Assembly (NCBI GenBank): GCA_038025085.1
Contig: CM076147.1
Location: 40,732,766 to 40,796,765, forward strand
DNA: 64,000 bases
Reading direction: 5' to 3'
DNA from: Tetragonia tetragonoides
Lineage: Eukaryota > Streptophyta > Magnoliopsida > Caryophyllales > Aizoaceae
This document shows, piece after piece, positions 34,141-46,817 of the stretch. Numbering within the stretch: position 1 is the first letter of the stretch; each line of letters starts with the position of its first letter. The translations under genes were made by a program, and so were the position numbers. Under the pieces are notes generated by a model. The model did not search any database. It was given only the letters and a program-made list of their open reading frames with translations, and had not been told where the DNA came from.

Positions 34141-34440
34141 CAATGCTTATGCAATCCCCACATGGGAATCTAACGGATTCACGTTCTTTAATTTCACAGA
34201 TATTGCTTGCAATTGAAATAACCCTCGTGTTCATATCATATATATGATCATTAATTCATTATCGGGTTATCTACATCAAGTAACGAAATACAGTAACTTA
34301 TTCTTATACAAATTTAGTTATTACTCTAGATCTAGTTCCGTTTGGATTAGATGTAATAAATACATCACAACAACCTCTCAAAATAAGGAATAATTATACA
34401 TTTGACAAAATACCCTCTAATAACAATACACATTTCATAT

Positions 34441-34620
34441 TAACGGGGTGTGGCTAAGTGGTAAGTACTCCTCCATTATTAACTAAGGTCGAGAATTTAA
34501 AGCTCGCGATTGAGTGATTTGGGTCAACATGCTTGGTAATATTATGTGTGGAACTGCATATCTAGTTTCTAGCTATTTTATAAAAGCATACCTATAATCC
34601 TCTCTTTTTTACAAAAGAAA
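34441..34620 (+). mobile_element. degenerate tRNA-derived SINE (copy A)
   Basis: TGTGGCTAAGTGGTAAGTA resembles a pol III A box, and GGTCGAGAATTTAAAGC, about 35 nt on, a decayed B box (in copy B it is GGTCGAAAATTCGAAGC, near 42570). The 3' limit is uncertain. Confidence 0.45.
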
Positions 34621-35794
34621 GGAGGGGGAGAGTTAGATTTTAAACAGTTAGAAATCAAAGGTTGTAAAGATCTCCATTCTCCATCTTCAGCTGAGTTAGT
34701 TTATGGCCTTCACTGATTTAGTTATTCGACATCAATTTCTTGTTACTCATGGCTGTTGTGATCAATTATTGATGACAAAACTATATTAGCGGGAAGAGAA
34801 CCTCAACCAAGTTGGTGCAATGGACAGATCTAGAAAATTAATAATATGGGTGCAAAAACTAAATTATTAAATAATATGGGTACGGAAACCAAATTGTTAG
34901 GGTATTTTAGCAATAATTTTCAAAAAAATTTCAAAAACTAGGGTATTTTAGCAAAATTTTCCGAAAAAACTGATTGCCCCGAACCCCGAGGCCCCGTACT
35001 GGATCCGCCTATGACAATGGCCAATATGTCATTTCACTTTCAATGCTTCATTAAATTTTGGTGTGAGTGTGAGTGTGAGTGTAACATCCATGGATGTTAA
35101 CAACATGCGTGGGTCCCAACACATTGTTACACAAGTACAACAAGTCAGCAAGTGACAAAATATTTGGGGACCCTGGTCGATTAACATTTAACAAGGGCAA
35201 ATGGGCCCAACACAGTCCGCATAATTCCCTTTGAAGATCTTTTGCAAACGCCCAAAAAGGTCTTTTGTCACAGAAGAAAAAGTAGATTTTGGTTGCAACC
35301 CGGACCCATTTTTCATCTCCCCGTCCTCCTCGCGTGTCAACAACAGCGCTTCGTAATATTCATATTATCTTCTATTGCACCTTATAATCCAGGCACCTTA
35401 AAGTTTCGTTGCAACGTATAACGGAACATAACAAAACAATTTTGCAGCGCAAATTAAAACGGAATAAAATAGAGTATGTTCTTCTCAACTTATTTCTGTT
35501 TATTTCAATAAAATAGAAAGAAATAAAATTTGCAGCGCGAAACATAACATAATAAATGCAGTATGGACATGAAAAAAAAATAACATATCCAAAATATACT
35601 TTAACGCAAAAGATTTGGCAGCTAGCTAGCTTCTCCGGTCTTTCTCAATTCTGACTTGTAGATCACCATGATTAGCACTTTTCATACATTATGAGGAAAA
35701 AAAGGTGCAAGCTTATTTGCTATGTGTCTCATACGCTATAAGAAACTTTTCAAGGAATAACCTCAATATTATCATTAGTGCATGTTGGTCAATA

Positions 35795-36862
35795 CCACAT
35801 TGTTTTGATAGACGAGACTAGAGAAGGTGTTAATGTCAAACTAGAACTTTGGCGGGATACACTAGAGTCAAAGGGATTTAAGTTAAGTCGGACCAAGACC
35901 GAATACTTGAATTGCAAATTTACAAGAGATGGGGTTGCCTCGGATATGGAGATTAAGATCGGTACTGAAGTGGTACCGAAGAGGGATTGCTTTAAATATC
36001 TCGGTTCAATCATACAGGAAAACGGCGAGATTGATGATGACGTGAGAGTCGTATCAAAACAGGGTGGCTAAAGTGGAGGAGTGCAACGGGAGTCCTATGT
36101 GACAGAAAAATTCCACTAAAACTTAAAGGCAAATTTTACTGTACAGCCATCAGGCCAGCTATGCTATATGGGGTGGAGTGTTGGCCGGTGAGGCAGATGC
36201 ATGTGCAGAAGATGCGGGTGACCGAGATGAGGATGCTTCGCTGGATGTGCAACTCTACAAGAAGAGATAGAATTAGGAACGAAGTGTTGAGAGGCAAGGT
36301 TGGAGTGACCGATATTGACAACAAGATGCGAGAAACGAGGCTTAGGTGGCTTGGGCATGTGAGGAGGAGGCATCGAGATGCACCGGTGAGAAGGTGTGAG
36401 AGAATTATACTTAGGGACTGTAAACGTAGAAGAGGACGCCCGAGGAAGACTTTGGGAGAGGTAATCAGAAAGGATTTGACCCTTCTAGAACTTACCGAGG
36501 ACTTGGTCCTAGATAGGAAATTATGGCGTAGCAGGATACGTGTAGAGGACCCTCGTTAGATTATGGTTTTGCATTGGCTAGTAATAGAGGTTGATTCATT
36601 TTGTTCATAGCCTGTAGTGCCTTCTTCACTGTATGTTGTTCATTTAGTAATATCTTGTGTTAGTATGTTTACAGCTTTACTTCTCTTGCCCTTTTGACCA
36701 TCCCTTATTGTTTTATTACCCGAAAAACCGTTTTGCAAATGAAAAAAAAAAAGTTTCTGTGGGTCTTTCGGAAACAGTCTCTCTTCTAGGCGACTAGTTA
36801 GGGGTAAGACTGCGTACATCTGGACCTCCCCAGACCCCGCCCTAGGCGGGATACTTACTGGG

Positions 36863-36894
<32 letters not shown>
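35795..36894 (+). mobile_element. 5'-truncated RTE-clade LINE fragment
   Basis: 1100 bp ending in a (TTG) tail at about 36862-36894, as RTE LINEs do. It is flanked by GCATGTTGGTCAATA (35780-35794) and GCATGTTGATCAATA (36895-36909). Copy B has a single uninterrupted GCATGTTGGTCAATA near 43852-43866. The 3' untranslated part carries the conserved CTGCGTACATC-GACCTCCCCAGACCCC-GGCGGGA block. Insertion therefore happened after the duplication. Confidence 0.88.
35796..36559 (+). pseudogene. C-terminal part of an RTE reverse transcriptase
   Basis: Coding begins at [12 protein letters not shown], just after where the catalytic ADD box would be. It runs through [25 protein letters not shown], then IRPAMLYGVECWPV, MRMLRWMCNSTRRDRIRNE, RLRWLGHVRRR and DAPVRRCERI to a stop at 36557-36559. 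This series is characteristic of plant RTE elements. One frameshift near 36045 separates the two frames. With its catalytic core missing, it is inert. Confidence 0.85.
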
Positions 36895-37052
36895 GCATGT
36901 TGATCAATAATCACATCAACTTCCTTGCATAAAAAGACCAATTAAGTCACAAATTTCAGCAATAGCAACAGAGACAAGAATTTAGTGCGGGAGCATAAAC
37001 CTAAAAAGTAGGCTTCCACCCAAATATTGTAGGTGAACAATTATATATTTTA

Positions 37053-37345
37053 GGCGATGTTTGGCAAAATTAGTTATAACTGTAACTGTGCAATGTTAAA
37101 AGAGGAAAGAAATTAGTAGAAATTAAAATAGTTAAAACTTGCTACGAAAAGAGAATAAACTAGTTGTAGATGTAGCTAATATGGAATTATGGATAACTTT
37201 ACGAAATTAGTTGTAACTGTAACTACAAATTGAAAATAATCTGACAAACTGTTTGACATTAGAGAGTAAAAATAACTAGTTGCAAATAAACTTCAAGCTG
37301 TAGCTTTTATTGACAAGCTAGTTGTTTGTGCGAAACATATCGTTA
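37053..37345. mobile_element. MITE-like repeat (copy A)
   Basis: GGCGATGTTTGGCAAAATTA at the left and GTGCGAAACATATCG at the right are roughly inverse. GTTATAACTGTAACTGT / TTAGTTGTAACTGTAAC motifs repeat inside. It is also present in copy B (about 44012-44305). Boundaries are tentative. Confidence 0.35.
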
Positions 37346-39276
37346 AAAACACAAATTTATTAATTTTTTTACATAGGTGATGCCCCTTTATCGCTCATTC
37401 GGCTATGCATGCCATTGTCTGTGACAACTCGGTGAGTCAATAATATTAGAGAGTGTAGTACAATATTCAGTAACTATGTAAACCTTACATAATTTAACAA
37501 TTAGAATAATCTACAACTCTTAAGTAGTTGACATACAATTTCTTAATTAACAATAAACTCGCGAAACTTATAAAGCCAAAGCAATCGAAGTTGTCAATTT
37601 GAGAAATGCAAATTCGAACCGTAAGAGCAGTTAAATCATTGAAACTTAGATGGTTACAAGCGTGTCAGGACAAAATTTTCGATCTAAATCAACGCTGGAC
37701 AACGATCGTAATCATGTATAAGATTGATGTTATTGTTTTGTTTTGTTAACACGTTATTATTAGAAAGAATAAACATTTATTTGTGGATAATAATTGTTGT
37801 CATTTATATTGAGGAGGGCTCTCATGAAAATCTCTTTCGTGCATATATAGTTTTCTTGCTTAACAAGTATTATTAGATGATTTATTTATTTATTTATTTA
37901 TTTATTCTTGAAGTATTAGTTTGTTTCTTCATAACTTTTCGAGAAAATTAATTTAGGTTACTTCTAAAGGAGACACACGGATGGATTGAACATGAACTTT
38001 TAACATTATAGTTTGCGAGACTTAGGTCCTAAACTTATTTAACAAAAAAGGTGCAGAATAAGAAGATAAACTTGCAGCACAGAATGCAACATAACTAACT
38101 TGTAGTGTGAAACCCTGAAGCTAAACATATTGGAAAATGAAACAAGATCTGATACTAAATGGAATGCATATTGAAGGAAATGCTGGATATAACAAGACTT
38201 GCAACACCAAGCAGAACGAATTGAAATTGAATATAGAGAAAGAGATGGTGAAAAGAACAGGGTCTTATTCGGGAGTATCATTTCAGCTTTTATTTACTAA
38301 TGATTTCTGATTATTAACCACTAAAATATTTCAATACACTCCAATTATTTTCGACATTCCCGTCACTATATAAATTCAAATATTTTTACATAGGATGTGA
38401 CATGATAAATAATCTAGGATTATCTAGTATTCTTTTATCCGTTCCTTCATGAGGATTGGCCGGGACGGCGAGATGGGGCATTGGCCAATAAGGTAAGGGT
38501 CTTTAATGAGTGGTTTACTCGTTAGACTACAATAGAGGGTATTAATGTGGTAATTTGAAGATGGCGGTTAATGAGGCGAAACGTGTAACTGGGCATAGGC
38601 TAAGATTGACGCTCGAGAAAGGGTCCATGGGGTCCGCTATTTACGCAATGGAGAGACAACAAGATAGATAGTAAGTGCTCGTTATCAGGGCTGCAAAAAA
38701 TAGCTTTGGCTCTTAAGCCGCTGTCATGCTTTTTCTCGATTGTAAAAACGACCTCTTCACCGATCTCTATCTTGCTAATTAGTACTTTCGGAAAAATCTC
38801 AACATTTACTTTTTGATCCTTAAAATACAAATATTGTAACTTCTTAGATTTATTTTAAATTATAATTTTGTAAAATTGTATATTCTATAAATTATACATT
38901 CATATAAATACAAATATTTACGGTTAAAATAGTGTATTGAAGAGCGTGAAAAAATATGTTAATGTTTTTACGAAACGGATGAATGGAGTAATTAGCATTT
39001 AGCAGCCCTCATTATTCGAGGACCCAAGTCACCAAACTAATTAGGTTTAATTAATTTATTAGACACTAGGGTTCCCATGCATTATGTCATTTTAATAATA
39101 AGGGATATATAGTAATAATTACCAATAATTATTATTTTTTTGTTTTTTGGTTTTTGTGAGTGCTTATATGTCATGTTTTGATTGAATGATGCAAATTGCA
39201 GTTTCAGAAGAGAGTACAAATAGCAACTCTCTTAAACATATTTGAGCAAAATTTGAAGAAAATTGGGATCAATAAT

Positions 39277-42200
39277 ATGGAAACAACAAGCCATTGATGT
39301 TGCTTGGTTCCACTCAATGACAATTGACAAAACTGACGAAATTCAAAACAAGTGAAAGCAAACCGTAGCCTATAGAGTATGTTATGTTTCTGTAAATGGC
39401 AAAACAATACCCAGGCCCTTGCGTCCCCTTTCATTGGCAGCTTTGTCAATCTTTTCCAATTTCATCTAATAATCACGATTATCCTTTTCTTCAATTTGTT
39501 CCATGTATCTATCCTTTTCTGAATGGAATTGTATAGTGTATGATTATTATGGGATTAGATCTCCAATTTCTAGACCCTTCTTCAGTCACTTAAATCATCC
39601 CTTCACGCCCATTTAAGTAATGGCCCCTGTCACCTTGTACCATATGTATGCTCTCGTTTTCAATGTTGAGACTTGAGACCCCCCCCCCCCTAATCTCTAT
39701 TCACCGTACTAATAAGGCCCGGTTCTGTTCAACGGAATGGTGCATGACGGTGAGTAACGTAACGACGCGGATAATTGAACACAAAATGAAGTACAGAATG
39801 AAAAGAAACAGAATGCATGATGGACACGACGAAAAGAACATGGCAGCAAAAAAAAAAAAAAGGTATTATTTCAAAAGATACTATTAAAATACAGTATTAT
39901 TAAAATACCTCCTTTATAGATCCTTTTATTATCGAAAATTATACTAGTAAAAATATTAGTGTAGGCTTGTAGCTGTGCAACATATAATTTCATATTGTTA
40001 TAATGTTATGCCAAAACTTAAAGATGCGTGTCATAAATTAATTACATCTAACAAACAAAGCTGGGTGTAAATCACATGTGCAAGCTGGTCATGAAATTTG
40101 TGAGTTGCGCGGATCTGTTATTACAGCAGGAAAATAGGCCTTTCATCTGGCATGAGTTGAGGTTGAAGATGAATGTCACTAGAAACATATAACTGCTATT
40201 TTTGCATACAGCACTTAACAGAAATCGATTAATAAGAACATTAGGTTATCGTTAATAGAAAAATACGGTAGATGTATCATCAGGAGTTCAGATTCTCTGC
40301 TATTACAACAAAGAATCCATCTTCTCTTATCTCTATCTCTTTTCTCCAATCCCCTAGCCCATCTAAAATCCAAGGTCCTAAAATAGAGGAAACCAATTCT
40401 ATATTAAGATTTCAAAGATAGCAGCTTTGTTGTTCTTGAAAGATACTCACTCCATAATTGGTGACCTACCATAACAGATTACCAAAGAATATTTTCACAT
40501 AATATCTGTTGCTTTAAGGTTACCGTTACTACATTAATTGCTAGTTTTTCATATTTACCCTTGGTTTATTTATTTGTTACTCATGATTTCAATTTTTCAA
40601 TGCAACTATCTCAAACTGATTGTAGGGTATTTCAGCCAAGATATTGTTTATTCATCATTTTAGGGACTGTTTAATATGTGGGCATTAACCTTAAACTACA
40701 AATATTTTAAAACGAATGGAGTATGTTCATTGAAAGGAAAAAAAAAAAAAAAAAAAAAAAAAAGAACAGATAACCAGTAGTAAATTAATTGGCGAGTGAA
40801 CTTATTAAGGCTATGGAATTATTTTAGTTATTTCTTAATTAAGGACTCTAGTATTTTCCATAGTCTAAATATATATCATTTCCATATTCAATTCAGTCTC
40901 CTAGTATAACATGTATTAGGATTCTATATCATATTCAATTCAGTCTCCTAATATAAACATGTATTAGGATTCTATATCTCTGTCAAACTCTTGTGTTATA
41001 AATACCTTTGCTAATCATCAATAAAGTTGAGAAAAACGGTTCACAATCATAAATTTAACAGAACTCGTTGTCAATATATAACACTCGTTGGTTGGTTGCA
41101 GGATCAAACAAATGAGCAATCTTCAGCAATAAATAAATGTTATTGACATATATATTGTAAATCAAGATGATATCCAAATTTTAAAGAAAATGAAAATAAG
41201 TGAAGTATGATGTCCATTTCAATTCATTAATATTTTGCATTTTCCTTGCGTGCCTTGATGCTCAATATCAATATGTGTTCATGTTCCATAATGAAGCGAG
41301 AGCATCAGCATTAGCAAATCCGCATCAATCTTATTTCAACCTTGGATTTCCAACAAGTTCAATGATTGTATTGGGAGGAGAAATCAAGTGGGCAAGAAAT
41401 TTAAAAGTACTTTCCCTTTAACATAAGTTGAACATACAAAAGTACAATGGAAAAAAATGCTAGAGTTGCGTGATTATGTTGTTTCCAAGTTCACAACCGA
41501 AATCAAAAGTTGACATCTCTTGTCTTTTCGATCTTTTTCGTTTTTCTGATGAACAAGTACTAAATTAGAGAAAGTTCAATGTTTTTTATACCCTAGTTAG
41601 AGAAATTAAGTTCAATGTACCGAAGTAGTAGAAAAAAATTGTGTTTTACAAGTAGAAAATCAGTTCAAATTCAATAGCATAACAAATAAGATGGAGAGGA
41701 TCGGCCCGAAACAGACCCGTTGTTTCCCGCACTTTTTTTTTTGCATGGGACCGGGCTGAGGCGGGGAAAGGGTCCATAGACTATACCTGTTGGGTTTTTT
41801 TGGGCCCAACACGATTTAGGGATTTAAGAGGCCCATTAGAGAGAGCTGCTCCTCAGAATCACTCTAGATCGACTATAAAAAAAACAAAAAAGTCTAGTGG
41901 GAAATGTTCTGGTTATAAAGATAAAAGGAAAGCGTGAAAAATGCTTAAAAACAATGCAAAATGAAGAAATTAAAGAATAATAGTGGTAATATCAAGTATG
42001 GTTGATATGAAGATGGAGAGGCGGTAAAGGAGGTAGGTGGATACAGGGTTGACATTGATCACATGCAAAATTACTTGTTTCTGAGTTATGGAAAATAAAA
42101 GAGCAAGTTAGGTTTTACTATGACAAGGGAAAATTGATTGGTACCAATACCATACATGCATTATGCATACATACCTGATACCTCCCCAGCATTGAATCAT

Positions 42201-45200
42201 TATCACAATAAAATATCAACTCAATGCTTATGCAATCCCCACATGGGAATCTAACGGATTCACGTTCTTTAATTTCACAGATATTGCTTGCAATTGAAGT
42301 AACCCTCGTGTTCATATCATATATATGATCATTAATTCATTATCGGGTTATCTACATCAAGTAACGAAATACAGTAACTTATTCTTATACAAATTTAGTT
42401 ATTACTCTAGATCTAGTTCCGTTAGGATTAGATGTAATAAATACATCACAACAACCTCTCAAAATAAGGAATAATTATACATTTGACAAAATACCCTCTA
42501 ATAACAATACACATTTCATACTAACGGGATGTGGCTAAGTGGTAAGTACTCCTCCATTATTAACTAAGGTCGAAAATTCGAAGCTCGCGATTGAGTGATT
42601 TGGGTCAACATGCTTGGTAATATTATGTGTGGAACTGCATATCTAGTTTCTAGCTATTTTATAAAAGCATACCTATAATCCTCTCTTTTTTACAAAAGAA
42701 AGAAGGGGGAGAGTTAGATTTTAAACAGTTAGAAATCAAAGGTTGTAAAGATCTCCATCTTCAGCTGAGTTAGTTTATGGCCTTCACTGATTTAGTTATT
42801 CGACATCAATTTCTTGTTACTCAGGGCTGTTGTGATCAATTATTGATGACAAAGCTATATTAGCGGGAAGAGAACCTCAACCAAGTTGGTGCAATGGGTA
42901 GATCTTGAAAACTAATAATATGGGTGCAAAAACTAAATTATTAAATTATATGGGTACGGAAATCATATTGTTAGGGTAATTTAGCAATAATTTTCAAAAA
43001 AATTCCAAAAACTAAGGTATTTTAATAAAATTTTCCGAAAAAACAGATTGACCAGGACCCGGAGGCCCGTACTGGATCCGCCGATGGCAATGGCCAATAT
43101 GTCATTTCACTTTCAATGCTTCATTAAATTTGGTGTGAGTGTGAGTGTGAGTGTGAGTGTGACATCCATGGATGTTAACAAGCATACGTGGGTCCCAACA
43201 CATTGTTACACAAGTACAACAAGTCAGCAAGTGACAAAATATTTGGGGACCCTGGTCATTTAACAAGGGCAAATGGGCCCAACACAGTCCGCATAATTCC
43301 CTTTGAAGATCTTTTGCAAACGCCCAAAAAGGTCTTTTGTCACAGAAGAAAAAGTAGATTTTGGTTGCAACCCGGACCCATTTTTCATCTCCCCGCCCCC
43401 CTCGCGTGTCAACAACAGCGCTTCGTAATATTCATATTAGCTTCTATTGCACCTTATAATCCAGGCACCTTAAAGTTTCGTTGCAATGTATAACGGAACA
43501 TAACAAAACAATATTTGCAGCGCAAATTAAAACGGAATAAAATAGATTATGTTCTTCTCAACTTATTTCTGTTTATTTCAACAAATTAGAAAGAAATAAA
43601 ATTTGCAGCGCGAAACATAACATAATAAATGCGGTATGGACATGGAAAAAAAAATAACATATCCAAAATATACTTTTACGCAAAAGATTTGGCCGCTAGC
43701 TAGCTTCTCCGGTCTTTCTCAATTCTGACTTGTAGATCTCCATGATTAGCACTTTTCATACATTATGAGGAAAAAAAGATGCAAGCTTATTTGCTATGTC
43801 TCGTACATTATAAGAAACTTTTCAAGGAAAAACCTCAATATTATTATTAGTGCATGTTGGTCAATAATCACATCAACTTCCTTGCATAAACAGCCCAATT
43901 AAGTCACAAATTTCAGCAATAGCAACAGAGACAAGAATTTAGTGCGGGAGCATAAACCTAAAAAGTAGGCTTCCACCCAAGTATTGTAGGTGAACAATTA
44001 TATATTTTAGGCGATGTTTGGCAAAATTAGTTATAACTGTAACTGTGCAATGTTAAAAGAGGAAAGAAATTAGTAGAAATTAAAATAGTTAAAACTTGCT
44101 ACGAAGAGAGAATAAACTAGTTGTAGATGTAGCTAATATAGAATTATGGATAACTTCACGAAATTAGTTGTAACTGTAACTACAAATTGAAAATAATCTG
44201 ACAAACTGTTTGACATTAGAGAGTAAAAATAACTAGTTGCAAATAAACTTCAAGCTGTAGCTTTTATTGACAAGCTAGTTGTTTGTGCGAAACATATCGT
44301 TAAAAACACAAATTTATTAATTTTTTTACATAGGTGATGCCCCTTTATCGCTCATTCGGCTATGCATGCCATTGTCTGTGACAACTCGGTGAGTCAATAA
44401 TATTAGAGAGTGTAGTACAATATTCAGTAACTATGTAAACCTTAAATAATTTAACAATTAGAATAATCTACAACTCTTAAGTAGTTCACATACAATTTCT
44501 TAATTAACAATAAACTCGCGAAACTAATAAAGCCAAAGCAATCGAAGTTGTCAATTTGAGAAATGCAAATTCGAACCGTAAGAGCAGTTAAATCATTGAA
44601 ACTTAGATGGTTACAAGCGTGTCAGGACAAAATTTTCGATCTAAATCAACGCTGGACAACGATCGTAATCATGTACAAGATTGATGTTATTGTTTTGTTT
44701 TGTTAACACGTTATTATTAGAAAGAATAAACATTTATTTGTGGATAATAATTGTTGTCATTTAAATTGAGGAGGGCTCTCATGAAAATCTCTTTCGTGCA
44801 TATAAAGTTTTTTTGCTTAACAAGTATTATTAGATGATTTATTTATTTATTTATTTATTCTTGAAGTATTAGTTTGTTTCTTCATAACTTTTCGAGAAAA
44901 TTAATTTAGGTTAGTTCTAAAGGAGACACACGGATGGATTGAACATGAGCTTTTAACATTATAGTTTGCGAGACTTAGGTCCTAATCTTATTTAACAAAA
45001 AAGGTGCAGACCAAGAAGATAAACTTGCAGCACAGAATGCAACATAACTAACTTGTAGTGTGAAACCCTGAAGCGAAACATATTGGAAAATGAAACAAGA
45101 TCTGATACTAAATGGAATGCATATGGAAGGAAATGCTGGATATAACAAGACTTGCAACACCAAGCAGAACGAATTGAAATTGAATGTAGAGAAAGTGATG

Positions 45201-46218
45201 GTGAAAAGAACGGCGTCTTATTCGAGAGTATCATTTCAGCTTTTATTTACTAATGATTTCTGATTATTAACCACTAAAATATTTCAATAAACTCCAATTA
45301 TTTTCGACATTCCCGTCACTATATAAATTCAAATATTTTTACGTAGGATGTGACATGATAAATAATCTAGGATTATCTAGTATTCTTTTATCCGCTCCTT
45401 CATGAGGATTGGCCGGGACGGCGAGATGGGGCATTGGCCAATAAGGTAAGGGTCTTTAATGAGTGGTTTACTGGCAATAGAGGGTATTAATGTGGTAATT
45501 TGAAGATGGCGGTTAATGAAGCGATAACTGGGCATAGGCTAAGATTGATGCTCGAGAAAGGGTCCATGGGGTCCGCTATTTACGCAATGGAGAGACAACA
45601 AGATAGATAGATAAGTGCTCGTTATCAGGGCTGCAAAAAATAGCTTTGGCTCTTAAGCCGCTGTCATGCTTTTTCTCGATTGTAAAAACGACCTCTTCTC
45701 CGATCTCTATCTTGCTAATTAGTACTTTCGGAAAAATCTCAACATTTACTTTTTGATCCTTAAAATACAAATATTGTTACTTCTTAGATTTATTTTAAAT
45801 TATACTTTTGTAAAATTGTATATTCTATAAATTATACATTCATATAAATACAAATATTTACGGTTAAAATAGTGTATTGAAGAGCGTGAAAAAATATGTT
45901 AATGTTTTTACGAAACGGATGAATGGAGTAATTAGCATTTAGCAGCCCTCATGATTCGAGGACCCAAGTCACCAACCTAATTAGGTTTAATTAATTTATT
46001 AGACACTAGGGTTCCCATGCATTATGTCATCTTAATAACAAGGGATATATAGTAATAATTACCAATAATTATTATTTTTTAGTTTTTTGGTTTTTGTGAG
46101 TGCTTATATGTCATGTTTTGATTGAATGATGCAAATTGCAGTTTCAGAAGAGAGTACACATAGCAACTCTCTTAAACATATTTGAGCAAAATTTGAAGAA
46201 AATTGGGATCAATAATAT
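39277..46218. repeat. copy B of the tandem duplication
   Basis: Direct continuation of copy A; the junction reads AATAAT|ATGGAAACAACAAG at 39276/39277. From 39277 to about 40800 it matches copy A almost base for base, differing mainly in homopolymer lengths. Beyond that, single-base differences and small indels appear every 50-100 bp. It lacks the TRIM and RTE insertions. It ends 600 bp before the NARS1-like NAC start codon. Confidence 0.9.
42523..42705 (+). mobile_element. degenerate tRNA-derived SINE (copy B)
   Basis: Duplicate of the SINE-like sequence at 34441. Here the B-box-like GGTCGAAAATTCGAAGC is better preserved, suggesting that copy A carries the derived bases. Confidence 0.45.
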
Positions 46219-46530
46219 TCCCCTCTAAAGTTAAAGCATAGGGATAATTGAGTCAGTAGATTTTTTATTTGGGTGCGGAACTGAGTGAGTATATATAAAA
46301 ACATGAGGACTATATGATAAAATTGCTAGTAAAAGTCAAATTCGAACGTGCCAGGGGAAAATATTGTAGAATAAGAAAATAATAAGACCAAGTCTGTTTC
46401 ACACTATCCACACGAGAGAAATGGGAGAATCAATTCAGTTAATAACCAAAACTCGTCGTGGCAGTAAAACATCCAAGTAAACAAACAGAAAATGACAAAT
46501 CCGCCCTTCCCCAAAATTGCAACCGTCAAT

Positions 46531-46538
46531 TCACGTGT
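46531..46538 (+). promoter_or_regulatory. G-box/ABRE upstream of the NARS1-like NAC gene
   Basis: CACGTGTC, about 285 bp before the ATG and 145 bp before the TATA box. A single site, so weaker evidence than the cluster at 23.7 kb. Confidence 0.35.
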
Positions 46539-46675
46539 CAGTATCATAATCACCAGATTAATACTCCTTCGTAGTAAGATTAACAGTACATTACATGCGA
46601 GAACGCACCACACCATAGGGTATCATTTGCCCAACAACTGGGCCTTTGTGGGCCCCCCACCATCTCATGTCATGC

Positions 46676-46685
46676 ATATATAAAA
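46676..46685 (+). promoter_or_regulatory. TATA box of the NARS1-like NAC gene
   Basis: ATATATAAAA, 130 bp before the ATG. The leader that follows is rich in T and C. Confidence 0.6.
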
Positions 46686-46817
46686 CATTGGGCCTTGCCA
46701 ACTTCAACCAACATTTAATACTTCTCCCTTTTTTTTCCCCTCTTTTTTTCTCTCTCCATCATTTTCTGTCTCATCAACCATACCTTGAAACGAAAATATA
46801 TTTGGGGAGGGTTATAT

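Larger units (their letters stand above)
30750..39276. repeat. copy A of an 8.5-kb direct tandem duplication
   Basis: Starts ATGGAAATAACAAGCC at 30750 and ends GGGATCAATAAT at 39276. The same start recurs at 39277 and the same end at 46218. Copy A is 8527 bp and copy B about 6940 bp. The 1.59-kb excess is explained by a TRIM element (432 bp plus 5-bp duplication) and an RTE fragment (1100 bp plus 15-bp duplication), leaving about 35 bp of small indels. No intact gene is recognisable in the unit. Confidence 0.9.

Noticed and set aside
36862..36894. Independent (TTG)n microsatellite
   Set aside because: It is the 3' tail of the RTE fragment, immediately followed by the target-site duplication.
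38600..38830. 76-codon minus-strand frame (also 45576-45770)
   Set aside because: The two copies end in different frames after a small indel, and no family is recognised.
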